Source of the DNA: Antedon mediterranea | Lineage: Eukaryota > Echinodermata > Crinoidea > Comatulida > Antedonidae | Assembly: GCF_964355755.1 (NCBI RefSeq) | Contig: NC_092677.1 | Location: 6,019,001 to 6,083,000, forward strand | DNA length: 64,000 nt | Direction of reading: 5' to 3' | Shown: positions 47,838-59,045 of the stretch, one piece after another | Layout of the letters: every line of letters starts with the position of its first letter | How positions within the stretch are numbered: the stretch's first letter is position 1 | Notes under the pieces: generated by a model | Database searches by the model: none | Told to the model about the DNA's origin: nothing | Seen by the model: the letters and a program-made list of their open reading frames with translations, nothing else | Translations under genes and position numbers: made by a program

Positions 47838-50800
47838 TCATTTGGAATGATGGTGAGTTATGCTGCAGTACAATGTAGTATCTTCTGTGTGTATTATGCG
47901 ATCTTTTGAGCTACTGGAGTGACGTGCATGCCGTGTAAAATCCAGGTCAGCATAATGTAAGCCTTCTATATTCTGAAACATATTATTCAAAACATTCGAG
48001 ATTGCAATAAATGTGTATATGAATGGCAACATATTCTTTTTCAAATACAATTTAAGCAGGTGAAATATTAGTTTAATTTGTGGTTCAAGATTTAGATTCT
48101 TTTTTTTATTAAAGATGTATTGTCCCTTTGTCAAATTCCAAAAAAATTAAAATAAAAAGATTTCGAAAAAAAGTGAGTCATTTTGAAGTATCATAATAGT
48201 TATTAACTTTCACCAAAAATTTGTCAAAAAAAAAAATCATTTAACTGAAATACAGACGTTTTTTGGTTCAAAAAATAACTTTGACTTCCAGTCAAAGTTT
48301 TCGATCAAAACATATCCCATATGCAATGCGCTTATTTGGCTACTCTGTATGCATAATCATAAAACTTCCTCGCGATCTGTGTGAAAACAACTTTCAACCG
48401 TGACGAGTTGTAAACAATAAATTAGCATCATGCATAATGTATACTCATGGTTTGAAATCTTTGTTTACTTTTGCTCGCTATTTTCCAGACAAAATGTAAT
48501 CAAATTAGTTTAGCTATTAATTACGTAAAATTGTTGTTTTTGGCTCGAATTTTCGACTTAAAGTGAATAACTTTAATATTACTTTGATATGGCCAATTAA
48601 AATTTAGTATATTTTGACCTTAATTTTTTTGTGTTTCAAGGGACAATAAAGAATCAAGTAAAACAAAAATATAATAAATAATAAACTGAAATAAAACTAA
48701 AAGCAACAGAAAACATCAATATCATAATACAAGTAACAATGCTGAAAAATATTTCATAACTTAAAATAAACATCAGTTTTTAGTTTTTACACACAACAAC
48801 TTGCAAAAAATTAACTCATTTTTAAAAGTATTCTACAATTTTGCCATTAAAACAAGTTAATAGTAAGTTAATTTTTAAAATAAAGTTTCTTAATAGAGGT
48901 TTTGAATGAGAGATAATAATGAGAAAATAACATAATTCAACATACATTTTAAATTTAATAAACATTGTCTCTGGAAAGTGTGATGTGATATCTTGTCTTA
49001 GCTCCGACGCGTTAGATCGTTCACCCTCCCCAAAGTCCGGACACAACGCACAAAAAACTTCATTACTTTCCACGGAGTTTTCAATGATTGGTGAATGATC
49101 AGTAACTGAGTTATGATAAGCAAATTGTGAACCTCTATTGGTTTGTGTTACTGGATGTACTATGATGGCCATTGAAAGACTGATTTGTGGACTATGATAT
49201 ATTTTAGTATTACTTGTTTGGACTGTGTTATACTATGTGTTTACATATTTACTATTATATTTATGTCAACTTCATCACTGCTTACTTGATGCAATAAAGG
49301 AAATAAATAATAATAATAATAATAGTAATTATGCCTTACGATGTTCATAATAAGCATTATCAATGAATCATAGATGTGACAACGAAGTGTTGATGGTGAC
49401 AACGAGGTTGAGGATAAAATTAGAAGACTTTAGAATTTAAGATTTAAGCTCAAAACCTTATAGCCTGGAAAATAAATGCTTTTAACATTGCATTGAAGTT
49501 GCTTAATAAACGAAATGCAAAACTGATAAAGAAAAGAAAATAGAAATTCAATATTGAATCAAAATGAATGCAGATTACAGTTCTCATTATCTTTCTGTAT
49601 GAAATGTAAAAAAAATCAAATCAATAAATTACACTTTGTACTATGACATATGTTTTAGTGTGGAAATTAAATTGAAATGGAACTTCCATTAACAAGGAAA
49701 TGCAACTTTGTTTAGTACATTGTTAGCTGCATTGTTTTAACAAGTTTGAAAGGTTTAGCTTGTTATGGACATGTTGATTGTACTTACAAGGCTTTTCTGT
49801 GGGTAATGTTCAACTTTGTTTAAATGTCTTTCATGGTAGTTCTTTTTAGTCATTGCAACATTATCTTGACTTTGTTGTCTCTTTTTATCTATTTCGTTCT
49901 TACGGAAGGAACCTCTACTACAAACCGGTAAATTATGGTTTAAGCATAGTCTACACTAGCAAACTCCAAGTTTGTTACTGTTTGGAGAGGGTTGTGGTTA
50001 CTGGTGGATGTCCATTTGAGGTTAGCCGGAAACCTTTTTGGATTTAGAGGACTATATCCCTGGTACCATACAAATGATTGCATTTTTTGTATTTGTTAAC
50101 TTTGTATGATATCAAAATAAAATCAAAGCCATGTTATCTTCAGATGGACAACCTCAAGTAGCACATCCTTCTACAAACAGTGGCAAACTTTGTTTGCAAA
50201 CAAAAGTTAGCTAGTGTAGACAATTCTTCAGGCATTATAATTACTTATAATAATTAGGAACATTTCTAAATTATTTTGTACAGTAACTTCTATGGTTCTA
50301 AAAAATGGAAAACAAATGACAGTTATTTCACCCACTAATGTAAATCAATAAACATCTAACAGTAACCAAATCACAAAATCAAACACTTTTTTTTAGTGTT
50401 TAATCAAGTTTGGTATGTTGGTTCAGCTGGATTTTTACATTAAAACAATTTTTTTTTAAATTAAACTGAACCATTGTTAATACCAATACACAATTCACTA
50501 GCTTTTATGTTGGTTTGGTGGTTTGCTATGTTTTTTTGGAGGTTGAGCAATTATTTTTAACCACAAAATGATGTTTTACCTCTAAAATCAGTAAGTAGTT
50601 AACAACAAAAATGTATTTTTTTTTTGACATATCAAGTGTGTAGTAAACTACTCGATTCAGTAACTTTTATGTTGGTTCGATGGGGTTTGCTATGTTTTTT
50701 TTTAGAGGTTTGCGGTGTTTAGCAAGAACCTGCCAAACTGTTCTAATAATTGTATTTTATTACTGTATATTATAAATTGTAATTGTATGTAATTGATAGT

Positions 50801-53800
50801 TATGTTAATTTTAATGTTAAATTTTATTATTGTGTTTATCCAACTTTTACTATTTTTATAAATTGTAACAATTGTTGTAATTCTGCTTTTTTAACTGCAA
50901 GAACGATTGAAATAAATAAACCCTTAATTGAACCCCTTGATTAAAAATATAAATTTTTATCTTTCACTTCATGAAATTATTTGCACCATTGCACTCATAA
51001 ACATTCCTTCTTTGTATATTATAATACTAAGTGACAAAATGTACTTTTTTAAACACAGTTGACAACATATATACCAATACTTACAGAGCGTCTCTACTTG
51101 TTTTACTTTCCACGCTACCATTTGAATTCCTAAACAAAATTATAGTAAATATAAATAAATGTAAACATACAAAAGCTACAAAAAACTTAAGATGTGCATT
51201 TTGAGTTAAAAATCCCCTTTTGGTATATCAATAACCACTAAATCCTCATGGAAGGACAGGAAGAACAAAGAATCCATAAAATTAAGATATTACCATAACA
51301 GAGATGATGGCGCACCATTGTAAATACCCTTGAGTGCACTGCATCTAACACACTCTGACTTGTGCGTTATTTGTATACTGCTGTAGTAGGCCTACAGAAG
51401 TTCAATGTGTTTACAAAAGGAAATATTAAATGCATACTTACAAAACATTTTCCCCAATACTATCATCACTTGAGCATGGAGTCGTAATTTCTTGATTTGA
51501 GCTATCAGAAAATAGTAAAATAAATCTAAAAATGTACAAAGGGTTTATGGAAATTGGAAGTTGTTTTGTTGTGAGCATAGACAAGAATTCACCCCTAATT
51601 TTTCAAAGATTTTCTAAGATTAAATCAATTACAACATATGATAGGACAGTTTAAAACTAACCCAGGTTTTGAACCTTTTTAATAATTATAAACAAAATGT
51701 GTTTTTTACGCTTTACTGTATAATTTGCTTTCCCATGCACATCATTTTCAATGTGAAAAATCTTTTGTTTTGTCTGCTTTAAATGTTATAAAACCAATTT
51801 TGCATGTTTTGCATCAAACATTTCCAAAATTGATACTAAGTAACTGTTCTCCCGAAGCAGGTTTTGTCAGCAAGATTTGCCAGACTAAATTGTCTCCAAT
51901 CGGTATTAAAAATGGTGTAAGAAAATTATATAGAAAACACTTATCTAATAGTGGTAGGTTAGGTCTAGCTATTAAAAGCATAGACCAAGAGCAATCAAAT
52001 GCTACATTTTGTCAATTGGATAGACGAAATACAATATTATTTGACTTTTTTGTATATAGTAGATTAGTTACATGTATTATCAATATTTCGGTACTTTACT
52101 TAATTTTTAAAATTTGACTTTTATATTAGAACAAGGAAAGTTTAAACCTTTCCCAGGACCATTGTGGTCATGATGTATACCCCATATGTATAGATGCACA
52201 CAATATCAAACATTTGTATTAACAACAAAAATGCTCTCTCTTATAATATAGATTATCAAAATAGTTAAAAGTGAATCCTTACCGAAATGCTTTAATCCGT
52301 ATATATCCACCTATTTTTTTAATGAAGAAAAATGAAAAATAGATATATAATAACATGCTATTTTTTTTATAATCATTCATCTTTTCATTTCGGATGACAT
52401 AATAATATATCCATAGCAAAAAAAAATTGATTTATTCATACTCTACTTTAAAAGCATGTTTCTTTTACTTGTAAATTAATTTTGAAGAACACTACCTTTA
52501 TTCACCTCATTTTTACCTAGTATTGGTTCCCCATTAATATCTGCTGTCATTTTAGTATTATAATCTGACAGGCTTTTGTCAAAAAGCCCAGTCTTTATAT
52601 TGCCTAAACCAGGCAATTGATTATGAATGAGAGCAAATACTCATGAAACATGAATTTGAAATCCCAATGATAATGAAAGTCTATGAAAACTACTGATATA
52701 AAGTGGTATTAATAATACAAGTGTACAAGGGTATTGTTAATTGCAGGTAACAGACAACCATTTCTGTCATTATTTTATAAATAATTTAATAATTAATTTT
52801 AAAATCAATTCACTGCTGTAAAAAATTCATTGCCGTCTTTAAAGATTATTAACAAAGCCTCTGAGTGTATGAAAATGGATACGATACTTACATTTCTTTA
52901 GGATGATAACAACAACGACGATAATCATTACAAGGACAAGTATTAACATAATGACCATGAAAATGGGGACTTCCCCACCTGCAAAAAAAATATTAGTATG
53001 TGGTTAAATTAAAAACATAAAAATGATACTGTAGTAATACTTTTATTCATTAAAAAAATCAGGTTGGAAAGGTATTGCACAACTTTGTCATTCAGTAGGT
53101 TAAATTGTACCACATATTATGTACACCTGAGAATACTATTACAAAATTGGAAGTTAATGGATGGGACTTGAACTGAAGACTGTGGGTTTGAAGTTTGAAT
53201 ACTATCCAAAAACAACTTTTTCTGTATTTTTAAATTACAATTGTTCAAAACATATTTAGAGGATTTTAATTCAGTATTATTACCCTGGTCATCAACTGGA
53301 TCACCTTCATAGGCACTGGTATTGGTAACCTTTCCTATAAAAGCAAACCATAAAAATAATAATTTCTACATTACAACTGAGCATTCATTCATGTGGCTAG
53401 GGATCTCACTCTTCCATGATTTAAGCTTGAAGCAATTTGACCAATCACAACATGATGGGTCATCAACCATCGCATCATGATTGATCAAATTACTTGCAGT
53501 GTGATTACGTCATTGTGTTCAAAGCAGTTTCACAGCAGTAAAATGTTCATTTTTGTATTAAAACAAGACAGACAAGATAAGCGAAAATTTATAATGGGGC
53601 ATGTGCAATATAAGTAGGCAGCGCTTAGTGTGAAGTGTTATGTAAACTGTAGTTTATATAATAAATAAATATAAATAGAATAATAAATTCTAACTGCACA
53701 TAGTTTTGATTTTTTTTTTTTACATTTTAATTGTGTCAAATTTGATCATGAGAAGGGCTCTATTAGTATAACAATCTGGTAAAAAACAATAATTAGGTTA

Positions 53801-55300
53801 TATGCATGATATGCATATATAACCTCTTGATTCTGTCAAAATCTTTATTTATTTATTTATTTATTTATTTATTCTTTCCTTAGTACTATTTTGTCCGTGA
53901 ATTATCTTGGCATCAGTTTCATCTAGCTAAGTCAAGTTTTCAGAGTATATTCCTTATGGCCAGGAATCGATGTGGTTATATTTTCACGATGCGCAATCAA
54001 AAATGACGCGGTCTACGCGCGATTTTACGAAATCACGTTTGTAATCATATCTTCACAAGCATGAATCACAATTAAACAAAATTTGGTACTCATAAATTTC
54101 AGGTAATATTTCATCATATGGCAATACAATTACGTGCGTAGCGCATATAACGCTTGCGTACGCGCGCTTAAAATGTTCAAAATTAATTTTCGATGAAATT
54201 AGAGTACGTTTCAGGCAATTTTAAGCGTTTAAAAAATTGCCATGAGTGCGCAGATTTTTGCACGCCCACTGCGCGTTAAACATTAATGCGCATTCTTTTT
54301 GCCCGATTTCTGTTTTACAATCTTTCTTTAATAATATCATCATATTTGATTCAGGTTTCAACTCGAAATTGCGTTATACGAGCACGTCAAAAGTGACTGG
54401 CTACGCACGTATAAGTTAACAAAATGGTGAAAATATGCTAAATTTTAAAATTAATATATATCGTCAGAATGATTTATTATCAAATTAAGAGAACAAAAGT
54501 TGATTAAGTCATCATTAATTGCATATTAAATTTTAAAAAAATAATTTTGACAATCAAACAAATTATGACATTTTCTTAGGCCAAAATAACAAACTTAACA
54601 TTAACTTTCTTCCTTCAAAAGTTCATATATTAAAGTTAAAAGTATGTAGTTTGACAGTGCATCATTTGTTTACATTTTAAAGATCTCATTATAGTAAAAA
54701 ATTATAATTCATTTCGGTATGTAATAATCTATTTTCACCAAAGTGGTTACTGCATAGTAAATACACGGAGGAATTTTTCTACAACTTTTAGTCAGTTGTG
54801 TATGGCTCGATGGTCTGTGCTCGTGTCTATGGCATTCAAGGTACCGAGATCGAGTCTCACCTTGGGAAACGAAATAAGATTTTTTTTTATTATCCGTATT
54901 GTTTTTTCTAATTTATTTCTTAGTGTATAGATTATACACATGATTTCTAATGAAATCTAGATAAAAATTAATTTGTGTCTTTATTATTATGTAACAACAA
55001 ATGTGGTTTATGACATTATACGCATATGGATCTTTGATCGGATTGTGATACCGGCTATGGTGTTCGCGTTAGCAAGGTCCTATCATATATTATAAATAAT
55101 TAAAGATTCTGAGAAAATCAATCAATCAATATATCTTTTAAAAATCAATTATCTTTATTTAAATCAATGCATATAACCTATAATTCGTCATAGTGACGAA
55201 TTAAATCTAGTTTTATAATTAATTTTGTTAGTATTTTGTATTATTAAAAAAATACATTAAATACACGTACCATCCTCCACAGATGGTGAGACGCTTGAAC
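47838..55300 (-). CDS. Single-pass membrane protein with ITIM and ITSM-like tail, 5' end missing
   Basis: Exons in transcript order: 55271-55300, 53284-53334, 52892-52978, 52283-52310, 51442-51501 (or to 51525), 51085-51129, one beginning at 49179, and last 47838-47972. A short Ser/Thr-rich extracellular stalk (SSVSPSVEDGKVTNTSAYEG) leads to a strong transmembrane helix (IFMVIMLILVLVMIIVVVVIIL) and a juxtamembrane KKC, a possible palmitoylation site. The hydrophilic cytoplasmic tail ends with LHYADLDF (ITIM, L-x-Y-x-x-L) and TLYCSI (ITSM-like, T-x-Y-x-x-I), a pairing like that in Siglec-type receptors. Junctions up to the 49.2 kb exon keep frame. The donor of that exon is unresolved because the best one (near 48944) does not match the last exon's phase. 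No ATG exon or ectodomain was found, so it is either a tiny-ectodomain adaptor (LAT/SIT/PAG style) or a receptor whose 5' exons lie elsewhere. I do not recognise an orthologue. Confidence 0.6.
48100..48656. mobile_element. MITE with inverted ends in the last intron of the ITIM gene
   Basis: Left AAAGATGTATTGTCCCTTTG...AAAAAAATTAA is mirrored by TTAATTTTTTTGTGTTTCAAGGGACAATAAAGAATC on the right. A related word (TTAAAGATGTAATGTCCC) occurs at 600-617. Confidence 0.75.
49945..50224. mobile_element. Fold-back MITE in an intron of the ITIM gene
   Basis: AGTCTACACTAGCAAACT at the left and AGTTAGCTAGTGTAGACAAT at the right are inverted. Internal GCAAACTTTGTTTGC is itself palindromic. Confidence 0.75.
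50500..50715 (+). repeat. Two-copy ~50-bp direct repeat
   Basis: CTTTTATGTTGGTTTGGTGG-TTTGCTATGTTTTTTTGGAGG near 50501 recurs as CTTTTATGTTGGTTCGATGGGGTTTGCTATGTTTTTTTTTAGAGG near 50668. Confidence 0.7.
53795..55179. mobile_element. Candidate DNA transposon remnant, 1.4 kb, in an intron of the ITIM gene
   Basis: A perfect 13-bp inverted end AGGTTATATGCAT / ATGCATATAACCT is flanked on both sides by ATAATT (53789-53794 and 55180-55185). The interior is CpG-richer than its surroundings (GACGCGGTCTACGCGCG, GCGTAGCGCATATAACGC) and contains a tRNA-like segment near 54795-54868. The AT-rich flanks make the 6-bp duplication weak evidence. Confidence 0.55.
54790..54872 (+). mobile_element. tRNA-like SINE remnant
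   Basis: GTATGGCTCGATGGTCTG resembles an A box and GAGATCGAGTCTC a degenerate B box, followed at some distance by T8. No complete cloverleaf. Confidence 0.4.
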
Positions 55301-56019
55301 CTAGAGGAAAAATAATTACATGAGTATGTCCCTTAGTAAAAGCATAGAACTACATTTATAGCTCCATTGTCAATTTTTTTAATTACCTGTAAATGACCGT
55401 ATAGTATTTGTTAGTTGTGTTTTTATAAATTATTCATTAGCCAGTATTCAATTCTATTCAATGGTGAATACCTCAATGCATGCAGTAGGAATGTTTTGTA
55501 TTCATTTGATTTGAGCATGGATTAAAGAATAGAAGGATATGCATCGACGTGAGATCAAGGGTTCCTTGACTCTCGCCGACAGACCGCGGACCGCCCACAA
55601 TGTTACAGTTTAATTAACCGCATGGTAACAACGAAACGGTCGCGTGCCTAATATATTGTTTACTGCACATGTGCAACGACATTTAACCTTGTTGGCTACT
55701 ACGCTTCTTTCGCGCGTTCTTTGGTGGCATGATGTTTGTAGATGGTCAACTATTGACTATGTTGGTTTCTGCCGCGATTGATCTACGCTAATGATTTTTT
55801 TATGATGATTAAAGTAGCATTTTATGACCTGTAGTAGCCCTACATCTGAGACAATAACTATTAGTTGTCTCATTTGTTGTAAAATTACAAAATCAGCAAG
55901 AATGCTAGCCTAGCTAGGCCCAGGCCTTGTACTAACTAGGCTAAACTGGGCTAGTAAACCCTATGATTTGCCGACATTGATACTGCCTAGGTAGGCCTAG
56001 GCTAATCTTAAATACTCAC

Positions 56020-56150
56020 CGTTGTCTTACTTCTTGTGTGAATAATAATAGGTAGGCCTACTTCGTTTGTTCGTGATCAAGTTTGCCCTGCGTGTACTTT
56101 TCAAAACGACCGCTAGGTAACGAATCGCAACTATACATAGCCAGCCAATC
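56020..56150 (-). other. Candidate noncoding first exon and promoter for the ITIM gene
   Basis: On the minus strand ACAACG is followed by a strong donor GTGAGTATTT at 56019/56020. Upstream are two CCAAT-type boxes (CCAATCACCGG, GGATTGGCTGG). Its phase would fit the exon at 55271-55300, but TAA lies in frame a few codons back and there is no ATG, so if it belongs to this gene it is noncoding. The upstream boundary is a guess. Confidence 0.4.
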
Positions 56151-57099
56151 CCGGATCAGGGATCGCTGTTTTCATTCAATTAGGCCCGGTGATTGGATGT
56201 GATGTGGATGACATAACCACTAGCCAATCACCAGGCACTACAGTTTAAATATAATCACATCGATAATTAAGGAGATTTATGAAGAAACCACTGCTTAGCC
56301 ATATATTAAAAAACACGATTGTTGTATGTCTGAACACCGGCCACGCTAACAACATACATGGTCAAATGCATAATTTAATATTCTATAGATTAACGCAATT
56401 TTTAATGACAGAAGATGGCAGGCAAATAATGATAATTCAAATATAAAAATGGCATATTTTATTAATATTACCAACTACCTAAAATTACCAGTCGTAAGAA
56501 AGTGAACTTTTCGTAGTCCGATTGTGATGAAACTAAAACAGAATTATTCAGCAATATATGTTTGTTATCAATTAATCATCGACGCAGACATGTCAATAGA
56601 ACATTCAGACTGCGCATACGATTTCTACATGGTTACGTTTTGGTCTAAAAAAATGTAACAGTTGATTCGCAGCGTTTTACAGAGGGCCGCGGTTAGAGAC
56701 ACGGAGTTCAATGAACGTGTTTGTTTGATTGGCAGCAGTGCTTTAGTATAGGCAAGCGCGTTGTAAAATCGTTTGATGTCACCGTCGATGCATATCCTTC
56801 TATTCTTTAATCCATGATTTGAGGCAATCATTTTATTTGACTGGCTGTTCTATTCAATTTCATAAACCTTTTTCTCACAGGGTGATGGAACAGACAGGGA
56901 TACCATTACCATGTCAGTATGGTCACTGTCACGCAATGCGAAATTATCGCCACTGTATTTGATCAAGATGAAGCAAATTTGATGGAGTCATTTGGAATCT
57001 TTCCACCAATAGAAAGTGGCCGATAAGTACAGTATGAAGCCTATGCATACATGGTAAGCCTAGGTTTTTCATTTCTAGTTGTTTTAAACTAAACAGAAA

Positions 57100-57101
<2 letters not shown>

Positions 57102-57145
<44 letters not shown>
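57102..57145. repeat. (TA)n microsatellite
   Basis: Uninterrupted TA run of about 21 units. Confidence 0.9.
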
Positions 57146-57149
<4 letters not shown>

Positions 57150-57599
57150 ATTAATTATACACTTGGGAGACAATTTGGCGTTTCAATCTGATACTTGGGA
57201 GACAAATACTTTTGGGAGACATTTTGATGTCTCCCTAATGTTAACATACCGTAAAAAACACCGTCTGCTGTTGTAACTTAAGATTTGAAGCAGTCTTTCT
57301 ATTCAAGTACATGTCTAAACACTTAGAATAGTTGATTTTAGTCGTAGGGGTGTTTATTAATAAAATTAAACCCTATAAGAATAAAGGGGGTTATATGTCG
57401 TGTTGTATGTATATGACATTTGGTAGACATTCAGTATTTCTTGAATTTTCAACAAAAAACGGATTATATGTTTAGCAAATTAGTTTAGTAATGTTTCCTT
57501 AATGATTCTAAATCTGGAAAATTTGCTATACCTGAAATTTAAAATAAACATTGTATTTATTGAAGTTTAATTAAAACAACACCATCATCAGGCGAATTA

Positions 57600-57735
57600 A
57601 AACTTTGAATTCAAAGATCCCACTCCTCCACGCATGCGCAGTGTGCATGCATCGGGCGGCGCGCGAAGCGAGAAGAGGATCGGCGGGAAGCGAGCCGTGG
57701 GGTGGTAGTGAAAAACTTTTTTGATGCTTGGTATG
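57600..57735 (+). promoter_or_regulatory. CpG-rich probable promoter of the plus-strand gene
   Basis: A sharp CpG-rich island in AT-rich DNA contains ACGCATGCGCAG, an NRF-1-type site, then GGGCGGCGCGCGAAGCG. A possible noncoding exon ends at GCTTG followed by GTATGC (about 57730). The first coding exon at 59046 is preceded by an acceptor (AAACTCTAG), so a noncoding upstream exon is expected. Confidence 0.5.
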
Positions 57736-57834
57736 CATAAATTAACTACTAATATTTACTAGGCTAGTTTGAATAAAATAAAACAACTAACAACCAATAA
57801 TATACAGGTCTATTAAGGCTAGTGAGGCTAGGCC

Positions 57835-58560
57835 CGGGCCAGCGAGAGGGTCCCCTACAAACAAGTACCCTTATTCTATACGATACGTCGTCTAGGCCTA
57901 GCTAGAGGGCTAGGTAGGCCTAGGCCTAGCCTATTATGCCAAGTAGGCCTAGGGGAAGGTAGGTAGGCTAAGCCTAGGCTACTAGATAGGTAGGCCTATA
58001 GGGCTACTACTAGCTAGCGGGAGGGGCCTTATTAGTTAGGCCTTGCCCTGGCCTAGTCTAGCCTAAAAAGAGAGTAGCCTAGCCTAAGGCCTAGCTAGGC
58101 CTAGCCCTACTACTACGTTCTAGGCTAGGCCTAGCCTAGCTAGGCCTAGGCTGTATAATAATAAGCTTAGAAGGTTAGTTAAGGCATAGAGATATTATAG
58201 TTCACTATAATATCTCTATGGTTAAGGCCTCCTATGCCTACTAAAGGTTATAATATTATAGGCCCTCTAGGCCTAAACCTACAAAAATGTTGACATTTAC
58301 AATGTCAAATTCAAAAGGATGCCTAGCTCTAGGCCTAGGCTAGGCCTAGGAAGAGTTATAAAATACAACTCACTCTACTAAGAGCTAGGCCTACCTAGGT
58401 AGACCCATAGCCTACTAAGCCTAGAGTAGGCCTACCCTATGCCTAGGCTACTTTCTACTTCTACAGGCCTAAAGTAGCCTAGTAGTAGGTACTAGTCTAG
58501 GTTAACTTTTAGAGGGTTAGCCTATTTTTTAGGTAGCTATGCTTAGTACTCTAGTAGAAG
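57835..58560. repeat. CCTAGG/AGGCCT-rich low-complexity block (second)
   Basis: Same word composition as 31745-32230. It lies in the probable 5' UTR intron of the plus-strand gene. A perfect hairpin, CATAGAGATATTATAGTTCACTATAATATCTCTATG, sits at about 58185-58220. Confidence 0.85.
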
Positions 58561-59045
58561 TGGTAGGATATGAGCCAGGTTTTTCTGTGACTTTTTTTTA
58601 TGATTCTCATTCATATGGGATTATGGGGGCTATGAAGGCAGTACATAGGCAAGTACAGCACTTTGAAGTGCTGTAGGTCTTGTTTGTCTGTTAAAGATAG
58701 TCTTTAGGTTTACCATCTCATAAGTCATACCCTCTAAAAACTGATGTGCTTAGTAACCTATACTAGTACTACACAGACAAGCATATTATAAACTGTATAA
58801 ACTAAGTAAGCCTAAATCTACTTTAACCTTACGTTAAAATGACAGTCAATTCTCAGCTGTATCACAAATTTCATTTTCAATTTCAAATAATTTTCCCTCA
58901 AAACAGAAGTAATGTTATTAGCAAGTGTACTCACTCAATACTTGTGGTATACATTGTGTACAGTAAATAAGTGCATTTTGATTTTATAGCTATTCAAATT
59001 CTAGTTTTTTTTTAAACTCTAGGAAGGTAATCAATCCTGAAACCG

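Noticed and set aside
48822-48943. Continuation of the ITIM-gene exon frame as a C-terminus (CYFLIIISH...)
   Set aside because: Beyond the GTATGT donor it becomes AT-driven hydrophobic sequence. It looks like intron read-through.
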